The notes: a model not told the origin generated them from the letters alone. Counted from the stretch's first letter, positions 1 through 11,205 are shown. The stretch: 64,000 nucleotides of DNA from Ctena decussata (GCA_963989385.1 OZ022500.1:106185842-106249841); one strand, 5' to 3'. Translations and numbers: made by a program.

Positions 1-95
1 TATGGCCCTTCCAAAATGGAGTCTACTCTTAAAGGAAATAATCTGCTTTTAGTGGAGCAAATTCTTTCCTTTAAGAGTTAATCCCCGATGAGAAG
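1..95. mobile_element. Fold-back MITE, family A (AACTCTTAAAGGAAAG type), copy 1, cut by window edge
   Basis: Near-palindrome. A CTCTTAAAGGAAA arm faces its complement TTTCCTTTAAGAG across a short loop of GCAAATT type. The same palindrome recurs near 5765-5830, 11095-11150, 56150-56215, 59515-59565 and 60118-60182. It is non-coding and lies in the GBF1 intron beyond exon 8. Confidence 0.75.
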
Positions 96-177
96 GGAGG
101 TAAACATGAAAATGACAGAACTGCTTCTCCTGAGAGTATACCTATTCATCTCAACTATATTGTATCTGGCTATTTAC

Positions 178-513
178 CTGTTCATTTACTCGATCTACTT
201 CTTCAGCTAATTCTCTTGGTTCATCTACCCCATTTTCAACACCTTCCCCATCTCTGTTAACTTCTGTCCCCTTTGATGCCTCATCAGCTTTAAATTCCCC
301 ACTGGTAGCCTCTGTGTCTTTGTTTTCCCCGCTTGGTTCCTCTGCTTCATGAAGAGTTTCCTTAGCTGGTACTCTGTCCTCTAGTGTGTCCAGCATTGCT
401 TGACTGGGGGCTGGTAATGTGGTGGGATGTTTAGCCTTTTTCGGCTTTGGTTTAGGCGATCTTTTCTTTCTCCACATTCTGGATGGGTCCACTCCACCAG
501 TGCGCATCTTCAA
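178..513 (-). CDS. GBF1: GBF1 coding exon 8 (charged linker after DCB)
   Basis: Exon of the Golgi brefeldin-A-resistant Arf GEF. GBF1 loads GTP onto Arf1 at cis-Golgi and ERGIC membranes to recruit COPI. The 336-nt exon is 112 codons in phase 0. It starts after an acceptor (tttaatag, just above 513) and ends at a donor (CAG/GTAAAT, below 178). It opens with LKMRTGG, matching the LKMRAGG that follows NMKK in vertebrate GBF1. A lysine/proline-rich basic stretch (WRKKRSPKPKPKKAK) follows, then a long Glu/Asp-rich tail. Family knowledge places this in the poorly conserved linker between the DCB and HUS domains. HUS, Sec7 and later domains must lie left of the window. The acidic tail has no close vertebrate match that I can recall, which is normal for this linker. 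Confidence 0.88.
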
Positions 514-623
514 CTATTAAACAATAAACAAACAGTTTAAGCCCTCTACTCACAAGGTATATAATTTACTACCACAAGAATTACAGCAATTGAATACATA
601 TTCTTACACAGTTTATGACAGCC

Positions 624-825
624 CAGAGCTCTAGATAAGAGGCATATTTGATGATAATTAAGGATAATTTTTCTTATTTCTCATCGAAACCATATGTTGT
701 GACCCCTCATCTGAACCCTGTCGTCGAGGCGGTTCAGATGAGGGGTCACAACATATGTTTTTACGCAGAATTAACAAAAATTATCCCTAATTATCACCAA
801 ATATGCCCTCTTATCTACAGCTCTG
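624..825. mobile_element. Palindromic MITE, family B, copy 1
   Basis: About 202 bp, bounded by CAGAGCTCTAGATAAGAGG at the left and its near complement (CCTCTTATCTACAGCTCTG) at the right. The centre is a perfect hairpin around GTTGTGACCCCTCATCTGAA. A near-identical copy is at 8856-9058. It lies in GBF1 intron 7 and has no real coding capacity. Confidence 0.85.
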
Positions 826-979
826 CAATCCGCCAGAATTTATGGGACCGAATCTAATACATGTAGTATGATTAAAATGTACTTCAGGGTTTAAAATAAT
901 TTTTCCTGACCAAATGGATTTTCACCAGACATGTCAGCTAGTTTAGACAGACTATCATTGTTTGATCAGTTCTAAGACT

Positions 980-3900
980 CACTGCACGCCTGACAATCAG
1001 TCTCATGCGGAACCGGCGGTTAAGCAAAGCAATCCGTTAGATCACTTTCCGGTGACGTAGAAGAGGCGCCGAAAAAGGTAAACAAACGATAATCGTTCGT
1101 GTAAGAAGACGATTTATTTTCTCAGACAATGTGCTCTTTAAAATATGAGAATGCTATTTTGCTGCTAACACATTGTTTTCTTTGTATGCCGAAGGATTTG
1201 CTGATGCGTTGTCTTGTTTTTGTCATTTTTATTCCCTCCTCCGAAACACCTGTTCGTACTGGATTATACATGAGGTAAGCAACACATTTATCCGCTAAAT
1301 CTGACATTTGTGTACATATGATCTGCAAATTAGACGGTGTGCGGATATTTTAAACAGAAAGTGAGGTATGTGTACCTTTACACTTTGCTAGAACCAAGAA
1401 TTATTTTGAAACGCATGCATAATTGGTCTCGAAAGCTTGGTTCCGCATGTAATCATTAAAAATAAGAAGAAAATAATTTCACAGATAATTTTATTTTCAA
1501 CCTAATATGTGCAGTAAAACTGTGCCCAGTATAATTCTGGAGTTTCTAAAGTTGACAAATGCAGGTCTGACGGCTATTTGCTTGAAACCAGACTGCAAGG
1601 GAAATCAAGGAACACTGCTTTGAGCCATTATATGTTGAACATTATGAATTGATTACGTCATTGGAATATCAAATGACTCCATATAATATCTGTTTAGCTT
1701 ATTTCAACACTTTTGGTTTGCCTATTTTTAAGGTAAGTCCCCATGTCATTTTTTCCTGGTTTCGCATGCGATAGCTCGGTTCAGCATTTGACTTCTTTCA
1801 ACCTTCACAATTTCTTTTGCTTAAACGAAGCTATAAACGTCTCAAGCTATACATGGATCACTATTAAATTAGTTATGCCAATACTGGTTTTTTTCTGATT
1901 TGTCTTCTGATAAAAATAACCCTCGAAAACACTCATATGTCCTGCTTCAGTATCATAATAATATTTAAGTGTTTAATGCTTCGCGTTGTAGTTTTCGACA
2001 TCACCTCGAGCAATGACTTTTTGACTTTGTTGGAGGCAATATAGCAAAATTACGGTGCACCTTGTCCTCTTTCGTAGCAAACGACTATTTAAGTTTTTAA
2101 TGCTACTCGCTGTAGTTTTCGGCAACACCTCGAGCAATGACTTTTGACTTTGCTCGAGGCAATATGGAAAATACGGCGTGCATCGAAATGTTCTTATATA
2201 ATGGCTTGCTACAAAAGCCAGGAGGTATCCGCACTTCACCGCACGAAATTTCATTGAGTATTAACATCGAAGGTAATGTTTCAGACTGACCTCCGCTGAA
2301 ATATGTTGAAAACTAATTTGACTATTTTCCAGTAGTCAGTTTGCTGTTTTCGTGGTCTATAGATGGGTCACGGGTAAGATTTTTGAGTCTTGTACAGGTA
2401 TTTCAGCTCTGTGAATGCATTTGTAGGCTTTCCTTAAAATCTTAGTAATGCGATAAGGCGTGCCCATATCATACACACTTTCAAATAATATATTTATAAA
2501 ACTTAATGCTTTCATTACTGTGTGTGTATTTAAATTCTCGTAATGACGTTAAACCACACATCCCAGCGGAACGTATCCATAGCCTCAGCAACTGGGAACC
2601 GTTCATCCATCCAGCTTTCGTTACTACATCTTTACCGAATCTAAAATATTGATAGTCAATTTGAAACTTAGGAGAAAGTCTGAGATTAACCCTTAACCCC
2701 ACGATCGCGCGAACTGTCAGTTTAGAGGGGTAGCCTGTCAGGAAACCCCACTTTTTGAGGCTGTCATATGCAGAAGGGAAACTGTTTTTTTACTAGAGCA
2801 AGGTTTTGCCTACATCACTGGTTTGTAGTTTGCAAACACTGAAAAAACGTTAAAATTTTTAAGATTTTTTTTTTCAATACATCTTTTCAAGTGGCACCAT
2901 TACCCAGTTGATCCGATTTTCTGGAAAGTAGACCTCATCCATCTAAACTTTTTCTGTTGATAAATGTTCAGCAACAACACCGGGTCTCAGACAAGCAGTC
3001 ACTTTCCATTTCTAAAGCATATACCTGGGACTGATAACTTGTATTCTTTTTTAAGCGTCTTGGTCGGTTTCCGGTTGATTGTGCTAGGTCCGAGCATGGA
3101 CGTCGATGGACCTTGATAACTTCCAGAACGGCAGCACACACCTTGTTGCAGCTGAGTGGATATATCAGTCAAATCGATCAGAGTTTGTGGCTTCTGAGGT
3201 ATGGGTTCCCGCATGTTTAGGGTCCCCTGAATAACTTATGTGGCACGTAAAGGGTTACTATGGATATACTGAGACCAAGATCATCTTACTTGACCAAAAT
3301 TATCTGGCATATGTTTAGGAGTATTTAAGCGTGCTTTTAAATTCAAGCGCTCAATCCCTTTTGAGCAGAATATAATTGCCTCCATGTCAATTTCAATACT
3401 ATTGACCTCGTGGTTTTCAAATTGACCACCGATAAATATTCGTTGAGGGCGTAGTAACAAAAGCATGCATTTTCTTGAAAGTGAATTTTCAATGCGGTTA
3501 TATAAGTGAAGTGTCTTGCTGCATCGATAAGATTTCACAGAAAAATCTGCAAATGCACGCACAGGGCCGATTTATCTGTGCAGGACTATTTCCTTCTTTC
3601 GGTACTGAACTTGGAGAATAAATGTAATATACCAAACACCACTTAAAACTGTTCATATCACTTGGTCTCAACATACATTCTCCAATTTTTTGCAATACCT
3701 TTTCTTGAGAGAAAAATCTGATATGACTGAAATACTGCTGAAAAACGTAAAATCGCAAGTCATCCATCCGCCAGTTAAATTTTAGGCCCTTATAAACTTT
3801 TAAGAGTGGCTAGTCTCATAAACGATTTTATTCAAATGGTTGTCGTAAGAAAAACATGTCTTCCTGGCTACATTACCAGGTCAGACAAAACTAGATTATC

Positions 3901-4926
3901 TGCGAGAGAAGATCCTTAGAGTTGTAGGTTTAATGATACAACAGCTTTTCAGTGCTAAACGAGCAGACCAAACTGTGTGAAGTCGCAGGTTGACCGATGT
4001 TTTCGTGGTTCATATATAAGTCAGGCTGCCTCGCAGCTAAATCAGGCACCCAGGCTCATTTGATATTCCATACATTCCAATGCTCAACCGAATATTCTCA
4101 TGCGCTACCACAAATTTTTTGACAGGAGCCTCCCATTCCAACGCAAAAATCAAAATTTTGTGAAATCGTGTTAATTATTCAAATGAAATTTTAGACATTT
4201 TAATTCAGCATGCATTTAAAACCATTGAAACAGTAAACACCAAGTACTTTAGGGAATGGTATAAACTTTGTTCTGTTTTTTTTTTTTTTTTTTTGTTAAA
4301 ACATAATCTCCAACTGCATAGATCCTACAAGTCTCAGCTGACATCTAACAAATGTTAAAAAAATCCAGCAGAAAATTTATGTCATAAAACAAACTAAAAT
4401 AAGCAGATTGATGTTGACATATTTCCTTCTATTTTTAATGATTAAATGCTGAACCAAAACATTTTGCCCCTTTCAACAATGATTTCAGAACAATGCTTGA
4501 TACCTGGTCACTGAAACATCGTTGTTGATGACAGATATTAATTATTTCATTGATATGCAATGATGAATTCGGATGCTTTTTGCTCGTTTTGGAGATCGAG
4601 CAGAAAATGTTGTTATTTTATCTCCTGTTTTGTCTGACCTTGAACGTGGTGAACAGACATTTCGGAGGAGGGAACAAATATCAAGAAAACCGCGGAACCA
4701 ATTATAGAATTATTTGGTGTGTTGAAGGAGCAATGTTTAAGGAACAAAATAGCATTCTTAGATTTTGGATATCTATCCTATCATTCTGAAAAAACATTCT
4801 AAAATCTGACTGAGTATGTATTGTTTACCTTTTTCGGCTCCTCTTCTACGTCACCGGAAAGCGATCTAACGGATTCCTTTGCTTAACCGCCGGTTCCGCA
4901 TGAGACTGATTGTCAGGCGTGCACTG
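980..4926. mobile_element. 3.9-kb DNA transposon with ~103-bp terminal inverted repeats, no transposase seen
   Basis: The left terminus (983-1085) and right terminus (4821-4923) are inverted copies of about 103 bp with only a few differences. The ends read CA(C/G)TGCACGCCTGACAATC, which is hAT-like. I find no convincing target-site duplication. The 3.7-kb interior (1086-4820) is AT-rich, and its longest open frames are under 100 codons with no recognisable domain. It is therefore a non-autonomous or decayed element filling most of GBF1 intron 7. Confidence 0.75.
1966..2180. repeat. Tandem duplication inside the 3.9-kb element
   Basis: Two imperfect direct copies of about 100-115 bp share TTAATGCT, GTAGTTTTCG, CACCTCGAGCAATGACTTTTG and GAGGCAATAT. 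The first runs from about 1970 and the second from about 2095. Confidence 0.7.
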
Positions 4927-5346
4927 GTGGGGCTCCAATAGCTGAAGCTAGCTAGTTGCTTTATGTCTATGCTGTGGTCATTGCTCAGTCAATGGTCAAG
5001 CTATTTACAAACTATTCAATTTACAGTCTCCTTCTTTCCAAAATTATGGTTTAACGTTCCAAGCAGTACACATAAATTAATAGGGGTTTTTCAACTGCTC
5101 TTTGAACAGTTTTAGCAAATGGGTGATGAGAGATGAGACTGAGGACAAATGATAGATACTCCTCCAGCAGTTTCCCACCACCAGAACCATCTATGACTGG
5201 GACTTTTCTGACAGCCCTTAATCAACATGACCAACTTGTCTAGATATAGATCATTTTTTTAGGAATTCAAAGTATGGGTGCACCTCTGTGTTTTCTTGCC
5301 AATTGGTACACAAGAGAAACAACTTTTGTTACCTCCTGTTTGCTTA

Positions 5347-5776
5347 ACTGGACAACATAGTCCTTCTAAAATGGGGTCTACTCTTACTGGACAACATAGT
5401 CCTTCTAAAATGGGGTCTACTCTTACTGGACAACATAGTCCTTCTAAAATGGGGTCTACTCTTACTGGACATCATAGTCCTTCTAAAATGGGGTCTACTC
5501 TTACTGGACAACATAGTCCTTCTAAAATGGTGCCTACTCTTACTAAACAACATAGTCCTTCTAAAATGGGGTCTACTCTTACTGGACATCATAGTCCTTC
5601 TAAAATGGGGTCTACTCTTACTGGACAACATAGTCCTTCTAAAATGGTGCCTACTCTTACTGGACAACATAGTCCTTCTAAAATGGGGTCTACTCTTACT
5701 AAACAACATAGTCCTTCTAAAATGGGGTCTACTCTTACTGGACAACATAGTCCTTCTAAAATGGTGTCTACTCTTA
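5347..5776. repeat. 39-bp minisatellite, about 11 units, inside a family-A MITE
   Basis: The unit contains CATAGTCCTTCTAAAATGG then GG/TGTCTACTCTTACTGGACAA. Units differ at a few positions (GGACAA versus GGACAT or AAACAA; GGGTCT versus GTGCCT or GTGTCT). The period is 39 bp (13 codons), so it stays open on both strands and mimics a repeat protein. The unit is the arm of the family-A MITE next to its palindrome (compare 8-33), so this is local expansion of MITE sequence, not a gene. Confidence 0.9.
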
Positions 5777-5830
5777 AAGGAAAGAATTTGCTCCAAGAGG
5801 AGCAAATTCTTTCATTTAAGAGTTGACCCC
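5765..5830. mobile_element. Fold-back core of family-A MITE, copy 2
   Basis: Palindrome: CTCTTAAAGGAAAGAATTTG faces GCAAATTCTTTCATTTAAGAG across a loop of about 6 bp. The 39-bp minisatellite abuts its left side, and GBF1 exon 7 lies about 80 bp to the right. Confidence 0.8.
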
Positions 5831-5912
5831 ATCTGAGAAGGGAGGCAAAAATGAAACCAGAATGGTTATTCCCCATGAAAGTGTACCCGGTCTCCTTAAG
5901 ATTCCTACCTAC

Positions 5913-6022
5913 CTTTTTCATATTTGCACTCCACTTTGGATCTTCTTTAAACTGTGGTAGTCTTGAGAACAATAACTGTACCATATCCATCAGGGTATGC
6001 TCTGCTGACTTCCGTAATAACT
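5913..6022 (-). CDS. GBF1: GBF1 coding exon 7 (end of DCB region)
   Basis: A 110-nt exon. Its first two bases complete a Glu codon begun in exon 6 (G/AG), and it ends in phase 0 at MKK. The acceptor is tgtgtcattcag above 6022; the donor is AAG/GTAGGT below 5913. The product includes ELLRKSAEHTLMDMVQLLF and RLPQFKEDPKW, nearly identical to vertebrate GBF1 ELLRKSAEHTL.DMVQLLFTRLPQFKE. In this family the N-terminal DCB region mediates dimerisation and interaction with the HUS domain. This is the strongest single identifier of the gene. Confidence 0.96.
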
Positions 6023-6586
6023 CTGAATGACACACAATTAAGTCTGAGTTATAAATTCAAATACAAAGACAACATACCTATAAGCAACAAATAGAAACAA
6101 TTGGCAAATACACAAGCAGATTACGTTCCTTCAGTGCTCAAAAGTTTCATCAGGAATTATACAACAGAAAAGCAAGATACAATTTCAGATGGTCCGTAAA
6201 TATATGATATTAAATGTCAGGTACCTATGGAAACTTCCTACTCCCAGGAAAAAATAAATGGCGACTGACTGGTTCTTGCTGTTCAAACATATACTTTGAC
6301 TGCTTTTTTTTCAGCTTTACCCTCAAAGACTCCACTAATACACATTTTTCGCTGTGGCCTAAGGAGGTTGAATTTTTCCTGTTTGACCATTTAATATCAT
6401 ACAAATCTGTATTGCCCAATATTCTCATATTAAAGTATTAAATATGAGATAAACAGAAGCACCAGCCAAATTTATAAAACCACAAACCCCTAATAATAAC
6501 AATGTACAGTTTAGGTAACTATCAAGTACAGTAAAAATTCTATATATCAGGACAGATACGTCTGAGCAAATAGTGCAGATAAAAAT

Positions 6587-6629
6587 CAGACGGCTCCTAC
6601 AGGAGCCGTGTAGGAGCCGTCTGATATGG
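6587..6629. repeat. Short perfect hairpin
   Basis: ATCAGACGGCTCCTACA faces its complement with almost no loop in GBF1 intron 6. It could be a relic of a fold-back element. Confidence 0.7.
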
Positions 6630-6777
6630 GTCTACACTGTGTGCCATTCTTTCTTCATCTTTTAGATGCACTATATCGAAATACAAAACCGTTAATTTTG
6701 TCGGACAACTACGGTAATTATTGTAGGCATCCCAATTTTAGAATTTTTACTCCCAACATGATTCTGTTTTCTCAAAC

Positions 6778-8232
6778 CAAGGTTGGGCGGTCGAAACCAG
6801 CCCGGGTTTTAACCAGTGGTTTTAACCGATTATAACCGCCCTGGTCAATACTCCCCAAAGTGGTCAATACTGGTCAATACTAGTCAGAATGGTCGATTGG
6901 AAATTTTAAGTGGTTCTTTGTATTTTAATGGTGGACTGATATATTTGGTCAGGTTTTAATATGTTGTATCATTGAAAAAAGGGCCAGGATAGCTCGCCTG
7001 ACAGAGCCTTGCCCATCACATAAAAAAACTTTAACGTAAAACTTTAACATTGTGCTAACGACGACGCCGACGCTGACGCCGGGGGTACTGCAATAGCTCT
7101 TTCTGAACTTCGTTCAGGCGAGCTAAAAATGAACTGTTTCATCCCTGCCAAGAGTACTCATCAGGTGGCTTATTTATGGCTAATGAGTTCAGGACACATT
7201 TCAGGGTGTGATTTCAATTTCAAGACCTTAGCACTGACTTCTGCATTACAGTCCAGGCACCTAACAATAGTCTTTTTTTCATCATCAAGGGCAGAATAGA
7301 AGTTCCATATAAGGTCTTTTGGATCATTTTGACACTATTATGACACTTTGATTAACTTTAATTATTAACTTCACTGATAACAGCAGATTACAGAATGACC
7401 ACTCTGTCACACATCTAAATAAGCACAGGCGTCACAGAAATACCATGTGCATTTTAAGCCCAGTGATTGGATAGTTCTTGTAAACTGGACACACTTTCTT
7501 CAGTTTGAGAGACAGGCCCAGTATTTTGACAGTTTTGTTTGTTCTGGGGCAATAAAAGTTAGAATTACCTCTTTGATGTATTGTTTAACAGTTAGTGCTT
7601 TCATTATAATTTTCACACTTTTGCGTCTTACGTAAGAAGCAAGACCAATTTGCATTTTAGCTAATAGAGCATCACTAATTTGAACAAGATGATCTCTATG
7701 AAGTATTGTTTCATTTTTTGTACTTTCATTCTTTTAACTGCTTCAGTTAAATTAGTTACTGATTTAAATATTTGTAATGATTATGAAAAAGCTACTTTTA
7801 AAATATATTCATTTTTATTACTTACATTTGCTTTCCTATTCATTTTTCATTAATGGTTACAGAAAATAAGTTAGAGGTCTCTAGTCTGAACTAAAAGTTG
7901 GGTAGTAATGATTCAGCCTGATTGAGACTGAAGATCTGAAACTATTTATTTTCAGATTTTGTATGTTTTACTGCCTCTTAAATACAGTTCTGAGCAACAG
8001 CAACTCATAAAACACATTTTCAATTAAGCCTGTATTATCTTGTATTGAAACTATTTTAACTCTGTTTGTAGACTCCAGTAAAAATGGGATAACAAATGCT
8101 AAGTATCTTCAACTGACCATGGTTGTTTCAATTGACCAATCAACCACCAATCGACCAGTAATAACCGGTCATAACCAGTAATGACCACCGGTCTGGTCAA
8201 TACTCATATTGACCGGTCATTTGCCAACCTTG
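6778..8232. mobile_element. hAT-like non-autonomous transposon with 8-bp target duplication
   Basis: Starts CAAGGTTGG and ends CCAACCTTG. TCTCAAAC is duplicated exactly at 6770-6777 and 8233-8240. Subterminal parts on both sides are rich in short GGTCAATA/ACCGGTCA-type repeats in inverted orientation. The 8-bp duplication is diagnostic of hAT-type (or similar) transposition. There is no transposase. The right end lies 15 bp from GBF1 exon 6. Confidence 0.85.
6985..7126. repeat. GC-rich dispersed repeat, family C, copy 1
   Basis: Begins GGATAGCTCGCCTGACAG and ends TTCAGGCGAGCTA (inverted ends). Inside are CCTTGCCCATCACATAAAA and a run of GACGCCGACG units. A second copy is at 53935-54075. It is nested in the hAT-like element. 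Confidence 0.7.
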
Positions 8233-8247
8233 TCTCAAACTACCTAC

Positions 8248-8356
8248 CACTAAGTCTCATTTCAAAGCATATTCTGAAGCAGGACTGCATAATTTCACAG
8301 ACTGACTCATTGGTTAACAATATACCAGCTGGAGACAACAACAGAGTCCTCAAAAC
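8248..8356 (-). CDS. GBF1: GBF1 coding exon 6
   Basis: A 109-nt exon: 36 codons plus one base (phase 0 in, phase 1 out). The acceptor is ctgtatttcag above 8356; the donor G/GTAGGT reads from 8247. The product [11 protein letters not shown]...[19 protein letters not shown] matches the vertebrate GBF1 segment [34 protein letters not shown]. Downstream phase continues exactly into exon 7. The intron that follows contains a hAT-like element whose target duplication begins 7 bp past the exon. Confidence 0.96.
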
Positions 8357-8706
8357 CTGAAATACAGTCACTGATTTGTCAATGGTTTGTTCTAACAAAG
8401 CATGTCATAGTCCACACAGTAACTTATAGCTATCATTTCAAAAGATCAACTTCAAAAGCAAGGAACTGTCATTTAAAGAGTTGAAATGGGATCAGATTCT
8501 TTAACAAAAGATATTATATTGTCGAGCCATAATCTCAAAATAGCATACTGTGAGTTTCACAAACTACTTGCCTACTCTTTGACTAGTTACACACAAAGGT
8601 ACTGTCAATCTTTTTATGCCTGGTTTCTACTATTTTTCTTTTCTTTTATAAATTACATAGTCAGCTACATTCCATAGGAGTGCCCATGTATGCTATCTAC
8701 ACTCAC

Positions 8707-8825
8707 ATGCAATATTTTCATGAGCACCACCTCGTCCGAGCCTGGGTCAGTCCCCACAAACCTGGCGTGTGTCACAGCATCGGCTATATTCTCTATGGCT
8801 GCTGCAGCAACCTCACTCTTGGGAT
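8707..8825 (-). CDS. GBF1: GBF1 coding exon 5
   Basis: A 119-nt exon: two bases complete a codon (G/AT, Asp) and 39 codons follow. The acceptor is cattttcag above 8825; the donor GTGAGT occupies 8706-8701. The product includes [20 protein letters not shown] and VLMKIL, matching the vertebrate GBF1 segment [27 protein letters not shown]. The last residue reads His where vertebrates have Gln. Confidence 0.95.
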
Positions 8826-8855
8826 CTGAAAATGTTGAAAATTAAGTACCAAAAT

Positions 8856-9058
8856 CAGAGCTCTAGATAAGAGGGAGTATTTGGTGATAATTAGGGATAA
8901 TTTTTGTTAGTTCTGCATAAAAACATATGTTGTGACCCCTCATCTGAACCGTCTCGACGAGACGGTTCAGATGAGGGGTCACAACATATTGTTTCAATGA
9001 GAAATAAGAAAAATTATCCTTAATTATCATCAAATACTCCCTCTTATCTAGAGCTCTG
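8856..9058. mobile_element. Palindromic MITE, family B, copy 2
   Basis: 203 bp, bounded by CAGAGCTCTAGATAAGAGGG and its exact inverted partner. The centre is GACCCCTCATCTGAACCGTC facing its complement. It lies 30 bp upstream of GBF1 exon 5, in intron 4. Degenerate relatives start near 9543 and 11399. Confidence 0.88.
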
Positions 9059-9654
9059 AAAATGAAGGAAACATTCTGATCAGACTGTGTAGATGCATTA
9101 TTTGCACTGGCTGTACGGTACTTTTTCATATGACATCACTCATTCGTATTGCTGATATGTATAGAGAAGAAGTACCAGACTCAGCAAATGCAAAGTCTTT
9201 GTTGCGTCACACATGACACCTTTATTCATTACTCAGCTCATTTACATACTATGTTTCAGATGGAAGCCACAAAATTGCTTGAGGAAGGAAGAACGCTAAG
9301 CCAATTTTCAAACTAGTCTGTGGATTTGAACACACTGACCCAACACTCCTCTTTTTTTTTAACTTCATATATCCCCCACAAATTATTAAGGCACACAGGA
9401 GAAAACACTGATCAATCTGTAAGCATGCTGAAAGGTATTGTTTTATGAGACACTGCTTGTATCTATTTTGTTAACTAATGACAGCTTGCAACTATTTCAC
9501 ACTACAGATGTTTTATTTTTTTGAGGCTGATTTACTAGAAACCAGAGCTCTAGATTCAATGACAAACTGTCAATTATGAAACAGTTTCTGTTAATTGTCC
9601 ATAAAAACACACATCACACCTGGTTAACTGTTTTCAAGGATGTTGCGAATTGAA

Positions 9655-9772
9655 AAAGAGCTGTTAAAAAAGGAACAAGAGTTATAGTTACCAAATGACC
9701 TGGTCATCAGGTTGTTTGGTAACTATGTCTCTTATTCGTTTCCTAACAGCTCTTTTTCGTTTCTCAACAGCC
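9655..9772. repeat. Imperfect palindrome
   Basis: AAAGAGCTGTTAAAAAAGGAA...AGTTACCAAATGACC faces GGTTGTTTGGTAACT...TTTCCTAACAGCTCTTT. It looks like a fold-back MITE, possibly part of a degenerate family-B copy. Confidence 0.65.
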
Positions 9773-9776
9773 CTTG

Positions 9777-9955
9777 TACAGTAGAACTTCATTGGCTCAA
9801 ACCCTGATGGCCTATTAACCCTGCTTGACTAAAACTCTTTCCTTGGTCCCTAGAGGTCACTTTATATATAGAAACAAACCCTGGCTAGAACTACCCTTGG
9901 CTGGAACTAATTTTCATGGTCCCAAGCCTGTTCAAGCCATTGAAGTTCTACTGTA
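9777..9955. mobile_element. Tc1/mariner- or Tigger-like MITE
   Basis: TACAGTAGAACTTCATTGGCT at the left and AGCCATTGAAGTTCTACTGTA at the right form 20-bp inverted ends flanked by TA. Length is 179 bp with no coding capacity. TACAGT ends are typical of Tigger/mariner-derived MITEs. Confidence 0.75.
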
Positions 9956-10195
9956 TATACATAGTTAACCAAGGTATACATTGTGACCCCTCAATAGAAC
10001 CACTCACTGATTGTCTGGCAACAAATTTACAAAATTTTGCAAACATTCCTTACACCTCTTTTTAATAGACTTTTCCACAGTCATATATGGTAGTCTATTT
10101 CAGACATGTAGGGGAGGATTACTCAAGGCATAAGGGAAAACTTTCAAGAGAGATCATAGGTACCAGGGGACTTCTCCTGAAGAATATAAGTACAA

Positions 10196-10337
10196 GTATC
10201 TATCATGGGTGTGAGGTGTGGATAGAAAAATCCGTCACGAGGGTCACTGTTTGGCATCACCAGGCTTGCTGAGTGATGCCGAACAGTGATCCCGAGTGAC
10301 GATTTTTCTATCCACACCTCACACCCATGACAGATAC
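10196..10337. mobile_element. Fold-back MITE
   Basis: Arms of about 65 bp: GTATCTATCATGGGTGTGAG...GGCATCACC faces GGTGATGCC-type sequence ending CTCACACCCATGACAGATAC. The loop is under 10 bp. Confidence 0.85.
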
Positions 10338-10550
10338 TTTTTCTTGCACACCACGTTTTGTTTTAACTTCAGAACTTGTTAAAATGCGTAATTGTAGTGC
10401 CTGAGAGGTTTCAATTTGATTTTGAAAGAAGGCGCCGCTTTCAACGACCGTCATTCGGCTCTTTATGTCAACGACTGGCGTGCAGAAACTGAAGTCATTT
10501 TATTGTCTTGAAACCACACATTTACAGAAAAATTTCTAACATGCACTTAC

Positions 10551-10682
10551 CAACAAGGCCATATGAAAGAAACTTGTTAACTGAGGTAAGGGCCAGCCCT
10601 GTAATAGGCCCTGTAGTGTCTTCAGACCGGATTACTTCCAGAAATGGGCTCAGGAAGGCATTTGGCTCAACTTCATCCAACT
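10551..10682 (-). CDS. GBF1: GBF1 coding exon 4
   Basis: A 132-nt exon. Two bases complete a Glu codon and the last base starts the next codon (phase 1 out). The acceptor is ctgttttattgcag above 10682; the donor G/GTAAGT reads from 10550. The product LDEVEPNAFLSPFLEVIRSE and ITGLALTSVNKFLSYGLV matches vertebrate GBF1 (LSEIEPNVFLRPFLEVIRSEDTTGPITGLALTSVNKFLSYALI). This is a DCB region core. Confidence 0.96.
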
Positions 10683-10734
10683 CTGCAATAAAACAGTATC
10701 ATAGCCACATCATAACCTTGCTTACAGCTACAGA

Positions 10735-10925
10735 TAGGATGGAAGGATGCCTTATGATTTTATGTCCTTTTTAACAGTATTTCAGTCATATCAGGACAAT
10801 GATTGGGTGATAATGAAAAGCTGTGTGCAATGGAACCCTGTTTACGACTGAAAAGATCCTCGCCTACAGTGGAGCTCTAACCCGGGACTGCTAGATCAGC
10901 AGGCCAGCGCTTAACCTCCTGCTAC
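10735..10925 (-). mobile_element. tRNA-derived SINE, copy 1
   Basis: On the minus strand the head reads GGTTAAGCGCTGGCCTGCTG with a later B-box-like block (AGCAGTCCCGGGTTAGAGC). The body contains TTAACAGTATTTCAGTCATA on the plus strand. The same head and body pair occurs at 56225-56551. The A-box is weak, so tRNA origin is an inference. Confidence 0.6.
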
Positions 10926-11039
10926 AGATAGGAGAGATTGTTTAAGATAATTACATGAGATTTTTCCTTTTTTCTGCATATAAATATATGTGAATCATCT
11001 CTGACAGTTACGTAGTTCTTATGAGGACCTAAGCCCCGG

Positions 11040-11205
11040 GTACACTTTCAGGAGAGGCTACTCTGCCATTTACAGTCTTACTTCCCGTCTAAAATGGCAT
11101 CAACCCTTAATGAATTTGCTTCTCTAGGAGAAATTCTTTCCTTTTAGAGCAGACCCCGTTTTCATAAGGGTTTCATTGTCAAGGGAAGTAAACGGGAAGA
11201 CATTG
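11040..11205. mobile_element. Family-A MITE, degenerate copy
   Basis: Contains ACACTTTCAGGAGAGGCTAC, AATTTGCTTCTCTAGGAGAAATTC and TTTCCTTTTAGAGCAGACCCC, the shared core of family A. It abuts GBF1 exon 3 in intron 3. Confidence 0.65.

Noticed and set aside
980..4926. An 8-bp hAT target duplication for the 3.9-kb element
   Set aside because: Flanking 8-mers next to both ends do not match at any border I tried.
5278..5826. Repeat protein of about 180 codons with QHSPSKMGSTLTG units
   Set aside because: The frame exists only because a 39-bp minisatellite unit lacks stops; the opposite strand is equally open, and the unit is MITE arm sequence.
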